Of a stretch of 64,000 nt of DNA, positions 1 to 13,697 are shown piece by piece. The position numbers and the translations under genes were made by a program. Source of the stretch: Quillaja saponaria (lineage: Eukaryota > Streptophyta > Magnoliopsida > Fabales > Quillajaceae); contig CM055609.1 in NCBI GenBank assembly GCA_029379385.1, positions 8,804,001 through 8,868,000 of the forward strand, given 5' to 3'. The notes under the pieces are model-generated. The model had not been told where the DNA came from. It saw only the letters and a program-made list of their open reading frames with translations, and ran no database searches. Positions within the stretch are counted from its first letter, which is position 1. The number at the start of each line of letters is the position of its first letter.

Positions 1-93
1 GCATAGCTTGGGTCTGTTTTGAACCTCATGCTGCCAGCATCATATTTGTCTCTTTCACTGGTTGACTTTACTTGTTCCATCATAGCATTTCAG

Positions 94-2419
94 GGAACAA
101 CTTCCTTTGCTCTTCATCCTCACAAAATTGCATGGAAGTTTCAAAACCCATAAATGGTAATGTATATTGGACCTGTCAAATATAGCCCCTCTGGTCAAGT
201 TCAATATATTCTATAAATATGAATGAAGCTTTAATTGCAGAGACAGGTTCGTCTCAGAAACTCAGTAGCCATCATCATTGGGTGGTCTCTGTTGCCATTG
301 GCATCAGTTGCACATTTGTAGTTTCTGTGATGCTGCTTGGCTGTTGGGTGCACTGGTACAGATCTCGGATTCTTCTAACATCTTATGGTACTTACTGAAC
401 TGCATATTGAGGCTTATGGTTTCTTTCCATATTTTCATGTATTTTGTAAATATATGATGTTTGAAATATGCAGTGCAGCAAGATTTTGAATTCGATATTG
501 GTAATTTGAAGAGGTTCTCATTTCGAGAACTGCAACTGGCTACGGGGAATTTTAGTCCCAAAAACATCTTAGGACAGGGAGGGTTTGGAGTAGTTTATAA
601 AGGATGTCTCTCAAATAAAACGATGGTGGCAGTGAAGAGGCTGAAAGATCCTAATTACACTGGAGAAGTGCAGTTTCAAACTGAAGTTGAGATGATTGGC
701 TTGGCTTTGCACCGAAATCTCTTACGTTTGTATGGCTTCTGTATAATACCTGATGAAAGGCTACTTGTATATCCTTTCATGCCCAATGGGAGTGTTGCTG
801 ATCGCTTGAGAGGTTTGTTTTGTTTTGCTTTACTATTGTGTAAATCTAACAAAGAAGTAGATACATACTATTTTATAGTTCCAACCAATGCATGTACAAA
901 AATGAATTGATGAAGTATTGCATGCTCTTGTAAGATTTGGTTGCTAAGATACATTTGCCTTCACACAAATTACTCTTAAACAATTCCTTTGGAAGGTGGG
1001 TGGGGATGGTAGATATAGACCTCAATTTGTATTTTAGAGTGATTGATGACTAGAGACAGAAATCTTTTATTTCAGTAATCATCTCAAGAATGAAAATAAT
1101 ATCTGATGTGGCACACAATTGTTTTTAATATGGCCGCACAAGGGGTTTCAGCGTACTCTTCTTTTTAGTTTCTCATTTTTCTTAGGAGGACTCATTGTTC
1201 TCCACTCCTGTACTTTTTTTCCTCTTGATATAGTTTATTTTACCAAAAAAGTCCCTTTTTTTGCAGACAATTGTGGGGAAAAGCCATCTTTAGACTGGAA
1301 CAGGCGAATTCGTATTGCTATTGGGGCTGCTCGCGGGCTTCTGTACTTGCATGAGCAGTGTAACCCAAAAATAATTCACAGGGATGTTAAGGCAGCAAAT
1401 ATTTTGCTTGATGAAAGTTTTGAAGCTGTGGTGGGGGATTTTGGCCTTGCAAAGCTGCTAGATCGAAGGGATTCGCATGTCACTACTGCAGTGCGGGGTA
1501 CAGTAGGGCACATTGCCCCAGAGTATCTTTCAACTGGACAGTCTTCTGAAAAAACTGATGTTTTTGGATTTGGCATACTACTTTTGGAACTTATTACAGG
1601 GCAAAAGGCATTAGATGCTGGAAATGGTCAGATTCAGAAGGGAATGATTCTCGACTGGGTAAGGAGCTTTTCAGATTTTTTACGGTTACATTTGACATGT
1701 GTACATTGTTGCTTATTGGCTTTTCTGAAAACATCTGATACCTTGCTACCCTTTAAAATATAGTGTTTTGAGAGAAATGATTGTTGTGGTTATTGTTTCA
1801 GTTAAACTGCCAGTTAGAGTAGTAGTTATTCTAACATAATCTACTAAATTATGTACATTCATCTCCAGCTGAAATTTCTCTTGTGGATTCTAATGATAAT
1901 ATTTTGCCATAAATCTTAGCCAATGCATTGGTTTTTTACAATCTTTTCATCCTCTGGCTCTAATCTGATCTCATTTTTTCATAGCTCCTTTAACCTGTCT
2001 TACCACATTGTGAAAGGTTTAAGACTATTTGCTAAATGGTGATGGAGCTTCAAGCTTTGCATGGACTATAGATTTTGAGTAGTGATTGAAATTTTTTGCA
2101 GGTTAGAACCTTCTATGAGGAGAAGCGGCTGGAAGTGCTTGTTGATAGGGATCTGAAGGGCTGTTTTGATCGAGTAGAATTGGAAAAAACAGTAGAGGTA
2201 GCTTTGCAGTGTACTCATTCGCATCCAAATGTCCGGCCAAAGATGTCAGAAATCTTGAAATTACTGGAAGGTCTTGTTGAACAATCAGGACCAGAGGAAT
2301 TACAAGGTGGTGCCAACCTTTCTGAAGCAAGAACTTGCAGTTTCTCAAGAAATTACAGTGATATTCATGAAGAATCTTCATTTATTATTGAAGCCATTGA
2401 GCTTTCTGGACCACGTTAA
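94..2419 (+). CDS. LRR receptor-like protein kinase, C-terminal part (At5g45780-like), 5' end outside window
   Basis: Exons 94-156, 241-387, 474-812, 1267-1658 and 2102-2419 join in phase at GT/AG borders; the start and the LRRs lie left of the window. The second exon encodes a transmembrane helix ([20 protein letters not shown]) followed by basic residues. A Ser/Thr kinase follows, with glycine loop [11 protein letters not shown], Lys in VAVKRL, catalytic HRDVKAAN (codons near 1377), DFG (near 1437) and APEYLSTGQ. It is thus an RD kinase that looks active. The tail ends in [13 protein letters not shown]. From memory this tail and the [14 protein letters not shown] region match Arabidopsis At5g45780, in the SERK/NIK-like LRR-II group. 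It would sit in the plasma membrane; ligand and pathway are not visible here. No stops or frame breaks are seen. Confidence 0.93.
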
Positions 2420-2839
2420 CAGTCATTAGCTTGCTCCTTTTTGAAATTCAACTGTAAATGAGTTTTGCTTTTGATCAATATAGATAATATTTTACCAGAA
2501 TCATGTTTTTTCCTTTTGTTTTTCCTGAGTTTAATCAATGCATGAGAGTCTGAATGATTGTTTGATATAGTAGTATAGGCTACTCTTGGTTTAGGCATTC
2601 AATTAATCAACAAGAAGGATGCTGATTTTTGTTTCAAGCTAAGTAAAATATACCTGCAAGTTGATAGCTCAACTAGCATGGACATTTGTGTATCTGGTGT
2701 CACTAGGATTTGAACTCTGCAGTGCTTGTCCAGGTATTATTTCCAAAACCCTTTCATTTCTGCTATTTTTGGCCAAAAAAAATAAAAAATGTACCTACAA
2801 TAAAATTCTTTCAATCATTTTCTAGTTTTGGTTAAATCC

Positions 2840-2867
2840 CATGCACTGCATGGACGAAATATACTAG
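2840..2867 (+). mobile_element. Helitron-like 3' terminus (fossil)
   Basis: A near-perfect hairpin (CCATGCA-C-TGCATGG) lies about 10 bp before a terminal CTAG followed by T. This is the form of plant Helitron 3' ends (hairpin, then CTRR, inserted before T). No matching 5' TC terminus was recognised upstream, so it is probably a truncated copy. Confidence 0.45.
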
Positions 2868-2991
2868 TTGTGTGTAGACGTTGTCCACTCATTTCCTTTG
2901 GTAATTGGATGACCACACTTAGTTTTGCATTCAAAGCCAAAGTTTTCACAATCTCTCACATTAATTAAATCACAAAAAAGAAAAATTAACA

Positions 2992-3814
2992 TGTAGTTAT
3001 TGCAATATTACCAAGTATCAGTCAATTAGAATTGTAATTGAGAATTGAATATTTAATTTTAATTTTTTTTGTTTGATATACATTTTCAATTCTTATGAGT
3101 AGAGTGTAAAATTTATAATTTTTATATATTATTCTTGACAGTTATTTACTTATGACAGCACATCATAATATAAGATCGGTCACTACCATCAATAATCTCC
3201 GCCGCTCACCGCCGACCCTTACTTGCTTGCTGTCAACCACCACCACCAACCATAATCATTGTCGACCCATTGAATATGATATTAATTACCATCAAAATCC
3301 GTCAAAGATGATGGCAATAACCATCAACAACTATAGAGACAAACAAAACAATGATAACCACTATAAAAACTTGCCAAAAATGATAACAATCATTGTTAAA
3401 ACGTTTCAAAAACGATAATAATTGTAGGCAAAATTTCTTGGAGATGACTGAAACCACCATCAAAAGTCATCATAAATGACGATAATCACCGCCGATAATC
3501 ACCGCCAAAAGCAGTTGGAGATGACAAAAGCCATTACTAAAAGTTGTCAAAGACTACGAGTATCACCGTCAAAGAAAATTATGATCACTATTAGAAGTCT
3601 CTGAAAATAACGATATATATCACAAAATATTTAAAACACAATTGTGATTATAATTCTTTATATAATTTAAATTTATATATTATAATCATAATCAATTTTA
3701 ATTTATTAGAATTAAAATCGATTTTAAAATTTTCATCGCAATTTCAATTTTTTGTTTTCTAACAATTACAAATTGTAATTCAATAGATACAAATGCAATC
3801 TAAATGTAATTACA
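2992..3814. repeat. Possible decayed MITE-like element with imperfect terminal inverted repeats
   Basis: The left end (TGTAGTTATTGC..., later TGTAATTG) resembles the reverse complement of the right end (TGTAATTACATT..., later TGTAATTG) over about 60 bp at very roughly 60-65% by eye. The inside holds many short degenerate CACCRYC and ATGAYRAY-like words. No clear target-site duplication is seen, so the class is unknown. Confidence 0.3.
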
Positions 3815-6067
3815 CCCCCAATCGTGGATAATGTAAAGAAAAAGGAAGACAAGTTTGAGAGTAGCAGCTGTTTTCTTAGACTTAATAATAGTCAGCTAGG
3901 CCTATATATTCCCTTGGACATATACAATCTGTGGTCCACCACTTGATCCATCCACTGAATTTGCAGACAATTAGCCGAACATTGAAGTAGAAATTCCTGC
4001 ATCTTTTCATAGTATTAATTAGAGTTTACCTACTACAGTTCCTGGTTGCATTCATTTGGACCATTGACAAAATGTATTTTATAAAGGAGGGCTAAAAAAA
4101 AGTCCAAACAAACTTAAGTGCTCGTTTCTGACAGTTCTGGTTCTCAATCAAACATTTAGGAAGAAAGTTGACACTTGATAGAGATGTGTATGTGATATGA
4201 TACCATCTAGAGGAGGACCAGTAGTTAATTGAGAACTTAGGAGTATGACCATTAAAACTCCCTATTTAATTAAATGATTTTCCACATTCTACATCATCAT
4301 CTGAAGGAGCTAGGTAGTCATCAAGATAATTATGTTAAAGAAAAAAGATCTTTGTTCAAGATTCTTCTTTCCCATTCTCTAATCCCTAATACTGTCGACT
4401 TAAGAAGAGCAATCCAGTTTTACAGTAAGTGTTTTGGTGAATTTCACACTGAAGTACTCCAAAACTTTCTTCTTATACAGTCTCCTAGGGCTTCTCTAGG
4501 GACATAGCATTACTATATGAATTTTCAATCTATAAATTTGAAGTAATACATGAATTTGAATAAACTCATAAAATTTTCTGTTGTTAATTAATTCAACTGT
4601 TAAAGTGAAAAGAATGATTTATATATTAGGAGAACATAATTCACATTTGTTCTTAAAATTGTATTATTATTACACTTTTTACTCCTAGGCTCAAAGTTTA
4701 TTTTTAATAATAATTATTTATTTATGTAAGTTAATTCAATTACACAAAAACATCCCTATTTGAATCTAATAAAAATATATAAAAATTAGTATTAAAATCT
4801 AAAATTTGAAATTTCACTCAAATATATATATTTTTTAAATAGTTTTAGATAATCTCTGTTTTTTTTTTTCCTTTTGTTTTTGTATTTAATGTTTGTTGTA
4901 AGATCACATTTTGGTTGAAATAAAAAAATTATTATAAATGATATAGAATTAAAAAAGAATTAATAAATTTTATTTAATTTTAAAGAATAATCATTTTTTG
5001 GTAAGTAAAAATAATTTCTTACACAATATGTGGTGATAAGTATAAAATTTATTATAATTTAACATCCAAGCTAACTTATACCATTTATATATCCAACACA
5101 TATTTGATTTATGCAATCTTACTGTAGGAATTATATATCAAATGCACCCTAAGTCTCTCTTTTCGAAAGAAAAAAAAAAAAAAACAACTTGTCCATTATC
5201 TAATGTTTCGAAAATCGAATTGGTTGGATCATCGTGCGAATGACAAATATCGAATAGAGTTAAACCAAATATCATTTTGGTCTCTAGACCTGTCAAAATA
5301 GATAAAAATCAGAAAGAAGAACTAGTATTAGGTTGATTGGACTAAACTAATTTTTTTTAACAAAAAAAATTATTAATTATATTAAAGATTAGTGAAACAT
5401 GTTTAATTTATATTAAAAAGTAGTGAAACTATTATATTTTATATAGATGTCACTTTTATTATTTTAATACATAAATTAGAACTTGAATATTGTTATATAT
5501 AATAAACCTATTAGTTGATATATTAATTATTAATAATTATATTTAACTATTTTTAATATGATTTTTTAATTAATATATTATTTATTTTTATTTTTGTATG
5601 TATAATATTTATAATTAATAAAAAAATTTATTTATGATACTATTGGTCCGATCTCAACTAAAGCAATAACTCAAAGTCTAATATATTTTCCGGGTTCAGT
5701 TTTATAACATTGTCATTATGTTTCCTGTGTTTGATTATTTTATGGAATAGTACGTGGGTTTTGGCAAACCAAAGCATAGCCATTAGCTAGGCTTTCCAAA
5801 ATACAATAAACAAAGAATCACTTTAAGGAGTGCACATTCTTTAAGACTGTAACACTCCTTTGTTGTCTGTACAAAATATATATACTCTTTGTTGGATTCT
5901 AGCTTCTTTTGTTTGCTAGTTCGCCTATACCATCATTTGGCATCTTGTTCTTATCTTACATTAACCAATAATACCAGCTATAAATTATGTCATGAAGTAA
6001 TTCCTAGGGCATAGCTAGTTAGGAAAATTATATAGTAAAATTAAATATAAAATGTTCTATCCCAAAT

Positions 6068-6556
6068 GTCAAAATTGGACAGATCTAACTTGAATTTAAC
6101 TGTTAAAATTGTATCTATAAGATATAATTTAAATGATAAGATATGATCGAATTTAGTAATTAAAAGACTTTTACAATATCAAAGTTTGAAGCTGTAAAAA
6201 TTAATTGTGAGTAATTAATAAGTCACAAATCTTAAATTATATTAAATTTACGTCTCAAGAAATGATACTCATGAAACTAAAAACAAAATAAGTAAAATTA
6301 CTAAGTGCTTCTTCTTCTTTTTGACAAGATTATTATTATTTTTAGTTCAAATTAAAGATGTGAATTTATTATTATTTTTGTAATTGAGGAGAAAGTATCA
6401 AAATTGGAATGATCTAAACTTGAATTTAAATACAAAAGTTACTGAGTGCTTTTTTATTCTTTTTCTTTTTCTTTTTCTGCCCCATATATTTTTAGTTCAA
6501 ATTAAAAATGTGAATTTATTATTATTATTTTTTGTGATTGAGGAGAAAGTGTGTAA
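6068..6556 (+). repeat. Local direct repeats
   Basis: Two segments occur twice in the same order: 6068-6098 resembles 6399-6429 (CAAAATTGGA...GATCTAA), and 6342-6396 closely resembles 6492-6550 (TAGTTCAAATTAAA...GAGGAGAAAGT). This points to an old tandem duplication. Confidence 0.6.
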
Positions 6557-8434
6557 TCTGATTCTGAACATAGAAAGAACAACATGCATAATAACTAATT
6601 CTTTTGCACTATAAAGCATATACAGTCTAAAATTTATAAAATTATCTAATCCATCAATACTTAAAGTATTAAAGCAATTATTCATGTTGAGCACTGACCA
6701 TCGTAAGAACTTCAAAAAACTCGCGATAAAATCCTAAGGGAGGTATATGCCTTATATAAAAAATGATCATTAGCATTTTATCACTATTAACTACTATTTA
6801 TTTATAGTAACTCTTATAAATTATCAAGGCACATAACTCTCTTATTTGAGCCATAATTAATAAATAATCACCCGTCATCTAAATTAACCACTAAATCTAA
6901 GAAATTAACTCAAAAAATACTAAATTACTTTTATTGATAGATTTACTGATATTATTTTTCTCATTTATAGAAATTATACAAGTTGTTGTTTCAATTTATG
7001 TTTAATGATAATATTTTCATCAAATTTTTTATTTTCATATTATTGTATTACATATTAAAGAATATACTAAAATTAGATAAATATAGAGATTATAATTACT
7101 AGTAAAAATAAAATAAAAGAAGAAACAAGAGATAAAAATTGAAAGTGAAAGATATAAAAGAAAAAAAATTTATAATAAAAATGGTTAGTCTCTTTTAAGT
7201 TAATTTATATGATTGAAAGTTATTTGTTAATTATAATTTAAATAAGGAGTTATGTGTCTAATTTGATAGTTCATGAAAATTATATAAAAATATGTGATAG
7301 TTCATAGGGTAATGTATAATTAGCCCTATAAAAAAAAAAATTTAAAAATCTTGAATGTAGGTTTTATTTAGATTTTTTTTTCAAACATCTTATTTCTAAT
7401 TAAGTAGTAGTTGACACCAATAAGAGCCTTCAAACACTACTTGGCAAAAATGGATGGTCACTTATCACTAGCAATTTCATTATCTGGATTGCATTCAACC
7501 CAAAAGATTTTACTGTAGAAAATGCATGGAAATAAAATTCTTCTATGTTTTATATTATTGCATGCCATATTACAAAAAAGATTTGTTATGGACATTAAGA
7601 AAGAAAATTGAAATATTTTTTAGTTTAATTATAAATCTTTTTAACAGTGCCATTAAGATATTCGTGTGTGTTAGGGTGCAATGAATATAATTATTAAGAA
7701 TTAAGACGTTATAAAAGTAGAAATTTTGATAAATATTATAGAATTTCTATATATATATATATATTATCTTAATAAAGTAATAAATTCATTATTATAAAAA
7801 TCTATAACTATAATGATATAGTTTCATTGGTTTATACTTGTACCCAAAAAAAATCTGTAAGCTCTCAGTGACCACAAAAAAGGAAGATGAAGGCGATAAT
7901 AGTAATTTCATATCTTATCTCTTGCTTCACTCCCTAACCCATTTAACATAAGATTCAATTGCACTCAACCTCATTTTCTTACAATTCCCAAATTCCTTTC
8001 TTCACCAAACCTTGTACTCACATAAATATTACTCCTACAATTACCTGGAAATTGATTCTCTCACGCAGACAGAAAATAGCTTCACATGGTTTGAATTGGA
8101 AACTCCTCAGAATTTCTATGTTTTTTGGACATTAATATTTGAAGTAAAAGCTTGACTTGGCGGCTGATTGGAGGTCTTTTTCGTAGAATTTGAGGTAATT
8201 TATTGTGTAGGTCGATATCAAGTTTGTTGATTTGAATTTTTGATTATAAAATTATTTGCAATCACGAAGTGGGTATCTGAAAGAGATGGATTTGCCACCT
8301 TGCATTAGATGACATTGTTTAAGCTCTGACATTCAATGGCACAATGATTGGATTTGTAATTGGGGGTATGTATTCAGCTAAGATTTTCTTTTGAGGTCTG
8401 CAAAATTGTGGGTTTAACAAATTGTGGTTGAGTA

Positions 8435-11400
8435 ATGGATCAGGAACGAAGGCAAGGTAGTGGTGAGGTATTGGGTCATGTTGATCAGGGGATATGTAAG
8501 AATTTGAGCAGCTCGATTCAAGGGGTTGCAATTGATGCAGTCACTGTGAGCAGCTCAGGCGAGAAAACTACTGTAAGAGGAAAAAATGGGACTTTGAATG
8601 TGATGGGTAATCAGTCAGGGTCAAATGAGGAACTGAATGAAGGGCATGAGGACGCCATAGATCAGAAGATGGATGACCAGCAAGGAGTCAGTGGCACATT
8701 GCGTGGAAATGATCAAGGAACTAGTAATAATTCCATAAATTTGGTTAATGGGATTGTGTATGAGACTGTGGTTGTAATAGATTCTTCTGAGACTACCTGT
8801 ATAAATAGAGATAATAGGGTATTGGAAGCAAAGGTTAATGAATTAGGGTTAAACAAAGTATCTATTGAAGAACCAAAGAAAAGGGTCTCTGAGACAGAGA
8901 AGACTTGTTCTGTGATTGATATTAAGTGTGGAAGTGGCAAAAGATTTGGCGAGAATTTGGATGGTGAAATGATTTGTAGGATTTGCCATCTGGATTCTGA
9001 GCAATTGTCAGATACAACTGCTGTTAATGCTAATACTACTACTAGTATGGATTTGATTCAGCTAGGTTGTGGGTGTAAAGATGAGCTAGGTGTTGCCCAT
9101 AGTCATTGTGCTGAGCTCTGGTTTAAGCTGAAAGGAAACAGGTAAACTTCCTCATCAAAGATGAATTCTATATACTATTAGTATGCAGGGATAATATGTA
9201 GGTTCATGTGGGATTTTCACATGGATTCTCATTTGCATTTGCTACTAGTATTCAAATTTCTAGGTTACTCTTAATCATTCAATTAATTAGAATTTGTTCA
9301 ATACATAACAGCATTGATTTTTTCTTCTTTCATTTAGAAGTTTTTGTAAGTTGGAATTTCAACTATAAATATATCAGAGATAAGAAAGCAGGAAGAAGCA
9401 GATACCTCGATAATTTGGAGAGTCACTCAAATGTCTTATGAAATCAACAATGATTTTAGTTGAGATTTATCCCCTTATTGTCATAACTTGTGAACAAGAA
9501 ATTAAAATTGCAGCATTCTTATAGGCATGCATTAAATGTGGAAATAAATGCTGGACAAGGAATTACTGACCTAACAAATAAGATGATTAAGTTTTCTTTA
9601 GTCTCCTATTATTTCTAGTTTCTACATCTTGGTCATACTTAATGAGAATGTGGTAATACAGTATGCAAGCTGTACAGCAGGTGGAACCAAAATCCCTAGA
9701 CGTATTGAGAGCATAGTTTTATGTTTAGATAAAAAAAATTATTGTGACTTATATGCAACGGTGTATAATGCTGATACTACTATCTTTTTTATATATAAGG
9801 TTTGAAAAGTTGGAACCTTGATTGGGTGAGTATGAAGTCACTTAGCTTTTTTAGTTCTCTTTGTCATTTATCATAACCACAGAAACTTTTGTTCAATATA
9901 CTAAATACACACTAATGCTCTTTTTTGGGAGAGGTGAATGTGGGAGGAAACAAAATGATGGGAAGTAAAGTTGGAGAAAAAATAACTGATGTTACATCCG
10001 TAGTTACCATGGAACGCTACTTAGGTAGCGAATTGCATATTGGATCTTTTGATCCCTATTGAGGATCATTTTCGATCTAAAACATTAAAAGTAGTGTTCC
10101 GATCCGGAAACCCAATAGTTATGTTTTTACTTGGTAAAGGGAAGATGAAGTTAGCATACTTTTTGTACTAGATACTAAGATTGAAGCTTGAGACTTACTA
10201 TTACTGTTAGTGGTTTTTTTTTATAGCACAATAGTTAAGGGGTATTTGCATTTTAAATCTGCAGTCACTCCCTTTCCTGTTACTATGATGGTAAGAATTA
10301 TGAAATTTGGATAGTTTTCATTTTTTTTATTATCATTGTATGTTTAATTATCTAAGACATAATTATATATGAAATTATTACATATGTGAACCTAGAATGC
10401 TCAACTAAGCGATCCGAAAAAGTCTACCCTCACTATACCTGATGTCTGACCTACATATGATGGCCATTGTAGAAGCATCTGGGGCACAAGGGCGGTCAAG
10501 GGAATTGTTAAAACAAATTCAAGGGAATTGTTAAAACAAATTGATGTCCTCTGTTGTAACTATCATCAGTTTTGGCCTTTATATGATTATCAGAAAAGTT
10601 TTAAAGTTTAAGGTAGGGTTTTTGATTTTTATTATAAGGTTGATAGTAATTTGTTTGGAGATTGGCATTCTAGTTCTGAAGTCAACTTTGAGCTAAAAGT
10701 TGTGAGAAAAACAATTGATGTTGCTCTTTCTATTTTTGGGTTCATTGACATGAATAATAGATCAGGTGAGCATCATGGGTTCTTGTTGAAAAGTAAAGAA
10801 GGAGAAGAGAAAAATGGTACCAGAAAATGAAACTAACCAATTTTGGATAGAAGAGGTTAGTATAATTTTGAAAAGAAGAGGGAAATCTTTGTAATCTCAC
10901 TAAACAACATAGATCAGGTAAATTAATACATAGACATATTTTTTTTATAATAATATATTATTGATTAGGATTTCAATTGTTATTTGCATTACTGTTCTAG
11001 GCTTGATATAAACATAAAATATTTTATCTCCCCTCACTTATTTATTGCTATGAACCAATTCACATATCATTTCCATACCTAAGCACAAAAAAACTATCTA
11101 AACACAGTATGACAGTATATAGTCCATGTAATTGGAGGAATGTTCCTTTATATTCAGTAAATCCTGGAGGTTGGTTTACTATACTCAATGCAGATACGCC
11201 ATGTCTTCGTCTTATATGGTGACTGGATTGTGTAACCTTCTTTTGCAATTTTCGTTGAACATGGTAAGTGATTTGACCTTTCAAAAGAGTTTTGATTTGA
11301 GGCTGAGCAATTAAAACTTTTGCTGGCTTGGTAAATTGTCACTTACATATCTCATATCTAAGATTTTTTTTGTTTCTAATATATGTAGCTAGGAGCATAT

Positions 11401-12533
11401 TTATATCCAAGCATGTTATGATATCAAGTTCATATAGTAATTATGTGTTTTGGAATTTAATGTTGTTAAGTTAGACACATGCACCAAATGGTTTTGAAAC
11501 TATTTTCTTGTCTTCCACCTGTTCTTAGAGGTCGAGGATTATGTATTGTTGTTTGTGAACTAGGGATCATATAGTGACAACAAATCAAGTTTTACTTCCG
11601 GCAAGAAGTATATTTCATCTAACAATCATATTGTTAGCCCAATTGGGACTGAAAATTGGTCTTTTTGGGAACCTTGGCAATAGTACTATGATACATAGGG
11701 GCTGGTTCTATAATCAGATTTTAAGATTGTGACTTGTGTCATGAATTACAAAAATTTAACTTAGCACATCCATCTGAGCAAAAAAACTAGTACCTTATTT
11801 CAGTGCATTATTAAACAAACTTATATAGAGCATCTGTGGAGCAGATTTTTTCTTTTGTGATCATTTAATGATCACAGAGTTAAATTTTCACCATTCTCTG
11901 TGGTAATTTTAATTTTAATTTTTTTGTGAATCACAATTTGTAACTAAGGTTACTGTGTGAATTCTGTTGGGGCTACTGAATTCACACGGTAACCTAATAA
12001 CAAGAAACTGCATGTGTGTTCTGCTGAAATCTCCTTCTTTGTAATTTCACTTTTTATTGTGTCAGGGGGTGGGGGGGTAAGGAATTAACATACCATAAAA
12101 AGAAGGTATGCCTTCTAGCAAACTGTAGCAGTAACAAAATGATTTTCTAATGGTCATTTTCAATCCTAATCTTTGGGATTAAACTGGTTCTATGGTTTAA
12201 TCAAGTTGAGTATTGTACATTATTTTAACATTGAAGCATCATTTCTTTTAGCGAGAATCTTTCATCAGACTTTATTATTTACACAAATTTCTTATTACCA
12301 TCTACAATTGCAGATTGTGTGAAATATGTGGACAGACTGCAAGAAATGTTACGGGTATTGGGGATAACAGATTTATGGAAGAATGGAATGACAGAAGATC
12401 AACTAGTAGCAATAATAACTCATCAGGCCGGGGTGGTGCATGTTGGCGCGGACAGCCATTTTGTAACTTCTTGATGGCATGCCTGGTAATAGCTTTTGTA
12501 CTGCCATGGTTTTTTCGTGTAAATATGTTTTAG
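8435..12533 (+). CDS. RING-CH (RINGv) zinc-finger membrane protein, probable E3 ubiquitin ligase
   Basis: Exons 8435-9141 and 12314-12533 join in phase (AG|A giving Arg236) into 308 aa. Residues 1-175 are polar, Ser/Asn/Glu-rich and probably disordered. The finger starts at C181-x2-C184 (MICRICHL), continues with LGCGC and HSHCAELWFK, and is completed in exon 2 by C238-x2-C241 (LCEICG). This is the C4HC3 RING-variant layout of MARCH-type E3 ligases. One hydrophobic segment (FCNFLMACLVIAFVLPWFF) ends the protein, so it is probably tail-anchored. The 3172-bp intron splits the finger and carries small repeats. The start is the first ATG opening the long frame after stops. E3 activity is inferred from the family; the substrate is unknown. 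Confidence 0.88.
10011..10100. repeat. Short inverted repeat inside the RING-CH intron
   Basis: GGAACGCTACTT at 10011-10022 pairs with AAGTAGTGTTCC at 10089-10100 with one mismatch, around about 66 bp. It may be a small hairpin MITE; no clear target duplication is seen. Confidence 0.35.
10497..10542 (+). repeat. Perfect 23-bp tandem duplication in intron
   Basis: Units 10497-10519 and 10520-10542 are identical (CAAGGGAATTG...). There are no mismatches, so the duplication is recent. Confidence 0.85.
11948..11994. repeat. 17-bp stem hairpin in intron
   Basis: Arm 11948-11964 (GGTTACTGTGTGAATTC) pairs with 11978-11994 with one non-Watson-Crick position, across a 13-base loop. It could be a MITE core or an RNA hairpin in the intron. 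Confidence 0.7.
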
Positions 12534-13697
12534 TAAGAGCATCCGATACTTAAAAGGGCTTCCCTTCCACATCAGTTTTTCATTGCCTGCATATGTAATA
12601 CGCGCATGATTGAATTCTGCCATAAGGATGATAATGCTGTACTACGTCCTAATTCACATACACTGATTCTTAAAATGTTTGAACCTGAAGATTTGAAGTT
12701 TCAGGTTATAGAAGTTTCCACAATGTCAAGTTACCATCATCAGATTTTGCAGACATTGATTTCATTGATTGGAGAGTGAATGATTATGAGAGATCATACT
12801 GTTACCATCCAAATTAGACTAGAGATAAAGATATTTTACTGGAGGTGGCATATATGGTCAAAACATGATTGTATCTGCACAAATACAGGTTGTATCTTAC
12901 GAATGTGTCACAGCCTCTATAAAATTGCAAGATCTGTTTTTTCTGTTAACAAGATAAGTTACTGGCGTAAACTTTACTTTTGTGCACAAAAGTTTTGAAT
13001 GTCAATGTTTACATATTCAAGAAATTGGTCGCATATTTTCCAACCCATGCTTTCTCTTGAGTAAAGTACTCGAGTTTCTTTTACCAAAAAAAATGTACTC
13101 GAGTTTCTCTTAAAACGTTTGAACATCTCTTTTCTTTTGCAATGTTTTTTTATGGCAAGCTTTTATATAATTTGGTTGCTGTAGCATTATATTGTTTCTT
13201 TTATTGGTTAGAAGAAAAAGAAAAATAAGACTAAATGCCTAATAAGACACTTCAATTACAAAGGAGATTGATTTTAATGTTCTCAAAGACTAAAACCAAA
13301 GGCCGTCAATCAATAAAAGTGTCAAACAATAAAAGATTGAGAGAAGAAAGGTAAAAAAACATGCATTTATACACAAAATCTTTTCTTTTAACCAAAAGTA
13401 TCAAACAATAATTAGAGTAAAAGTGCATTATTAATAGTTTATTCAACCAGTGATACTCCACTCTCATTTTGTTAGAGGCACGACAGAAGACACAGCGCAA
13501 TCCATCTATTCTCAAAATTTTCTTTTTCGAAAAGAAAAGTGGTTTTTAAGCTAAACAAAAAGAAAAAAAATTAGTTGATACCTTTTAAGTAGCTTAATCG
13601 TGCGTTCTAAGTGGACAGTTTGGGTTTGTATGAGGGCTTATGATGAAGATGTTAAGACTCCTTGTCTAATAAACAGGAGAGATATTTACACCAAAAT
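12534..13697. other. Intergenic: 3' UTR of the RING-CH gene and spacer
   Basis: Probable 3' UTR in the first few hundred bases, then AT-rich spacer. A short direct repeat (GTACTCGAGTTTCT) occurs at about 13067 and 13097. No gene is recognised. Confidence 0.6.

Larger units (their letters stand above)
2420..8434. other. AT-rich intergenic spacer
   Basis: No convincing gene. The first 200 bp are probably the kinase 3' UTR. The spacer holds a Helitron-like 3' terminus (2840-2867), a possible decayed inverted-repeat element (2992-3814), a pair of local direct repeats (6068-6556) and a short (TA)n run near 7750. The last 400-500 bp are probably the leader and promoter of the RING-CH gene. The ORFs at 3152-3418 and 4274-4507 are low complexity or unrecognised, and I do not call them genes. 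Confidence 0.7.

Noticed and set aside
3152..3418. 88-codon Asn/His/Thr-rich ORF
   Set aside because: The translation reflects a degenerate short repeat and no protein family is evident.
4274..4507. 77-codon plus-strand ORF in the first spacer
   Set aside because: No recognisable motif, AT-rich surroundings, and no promoter or splice context; likely chance.
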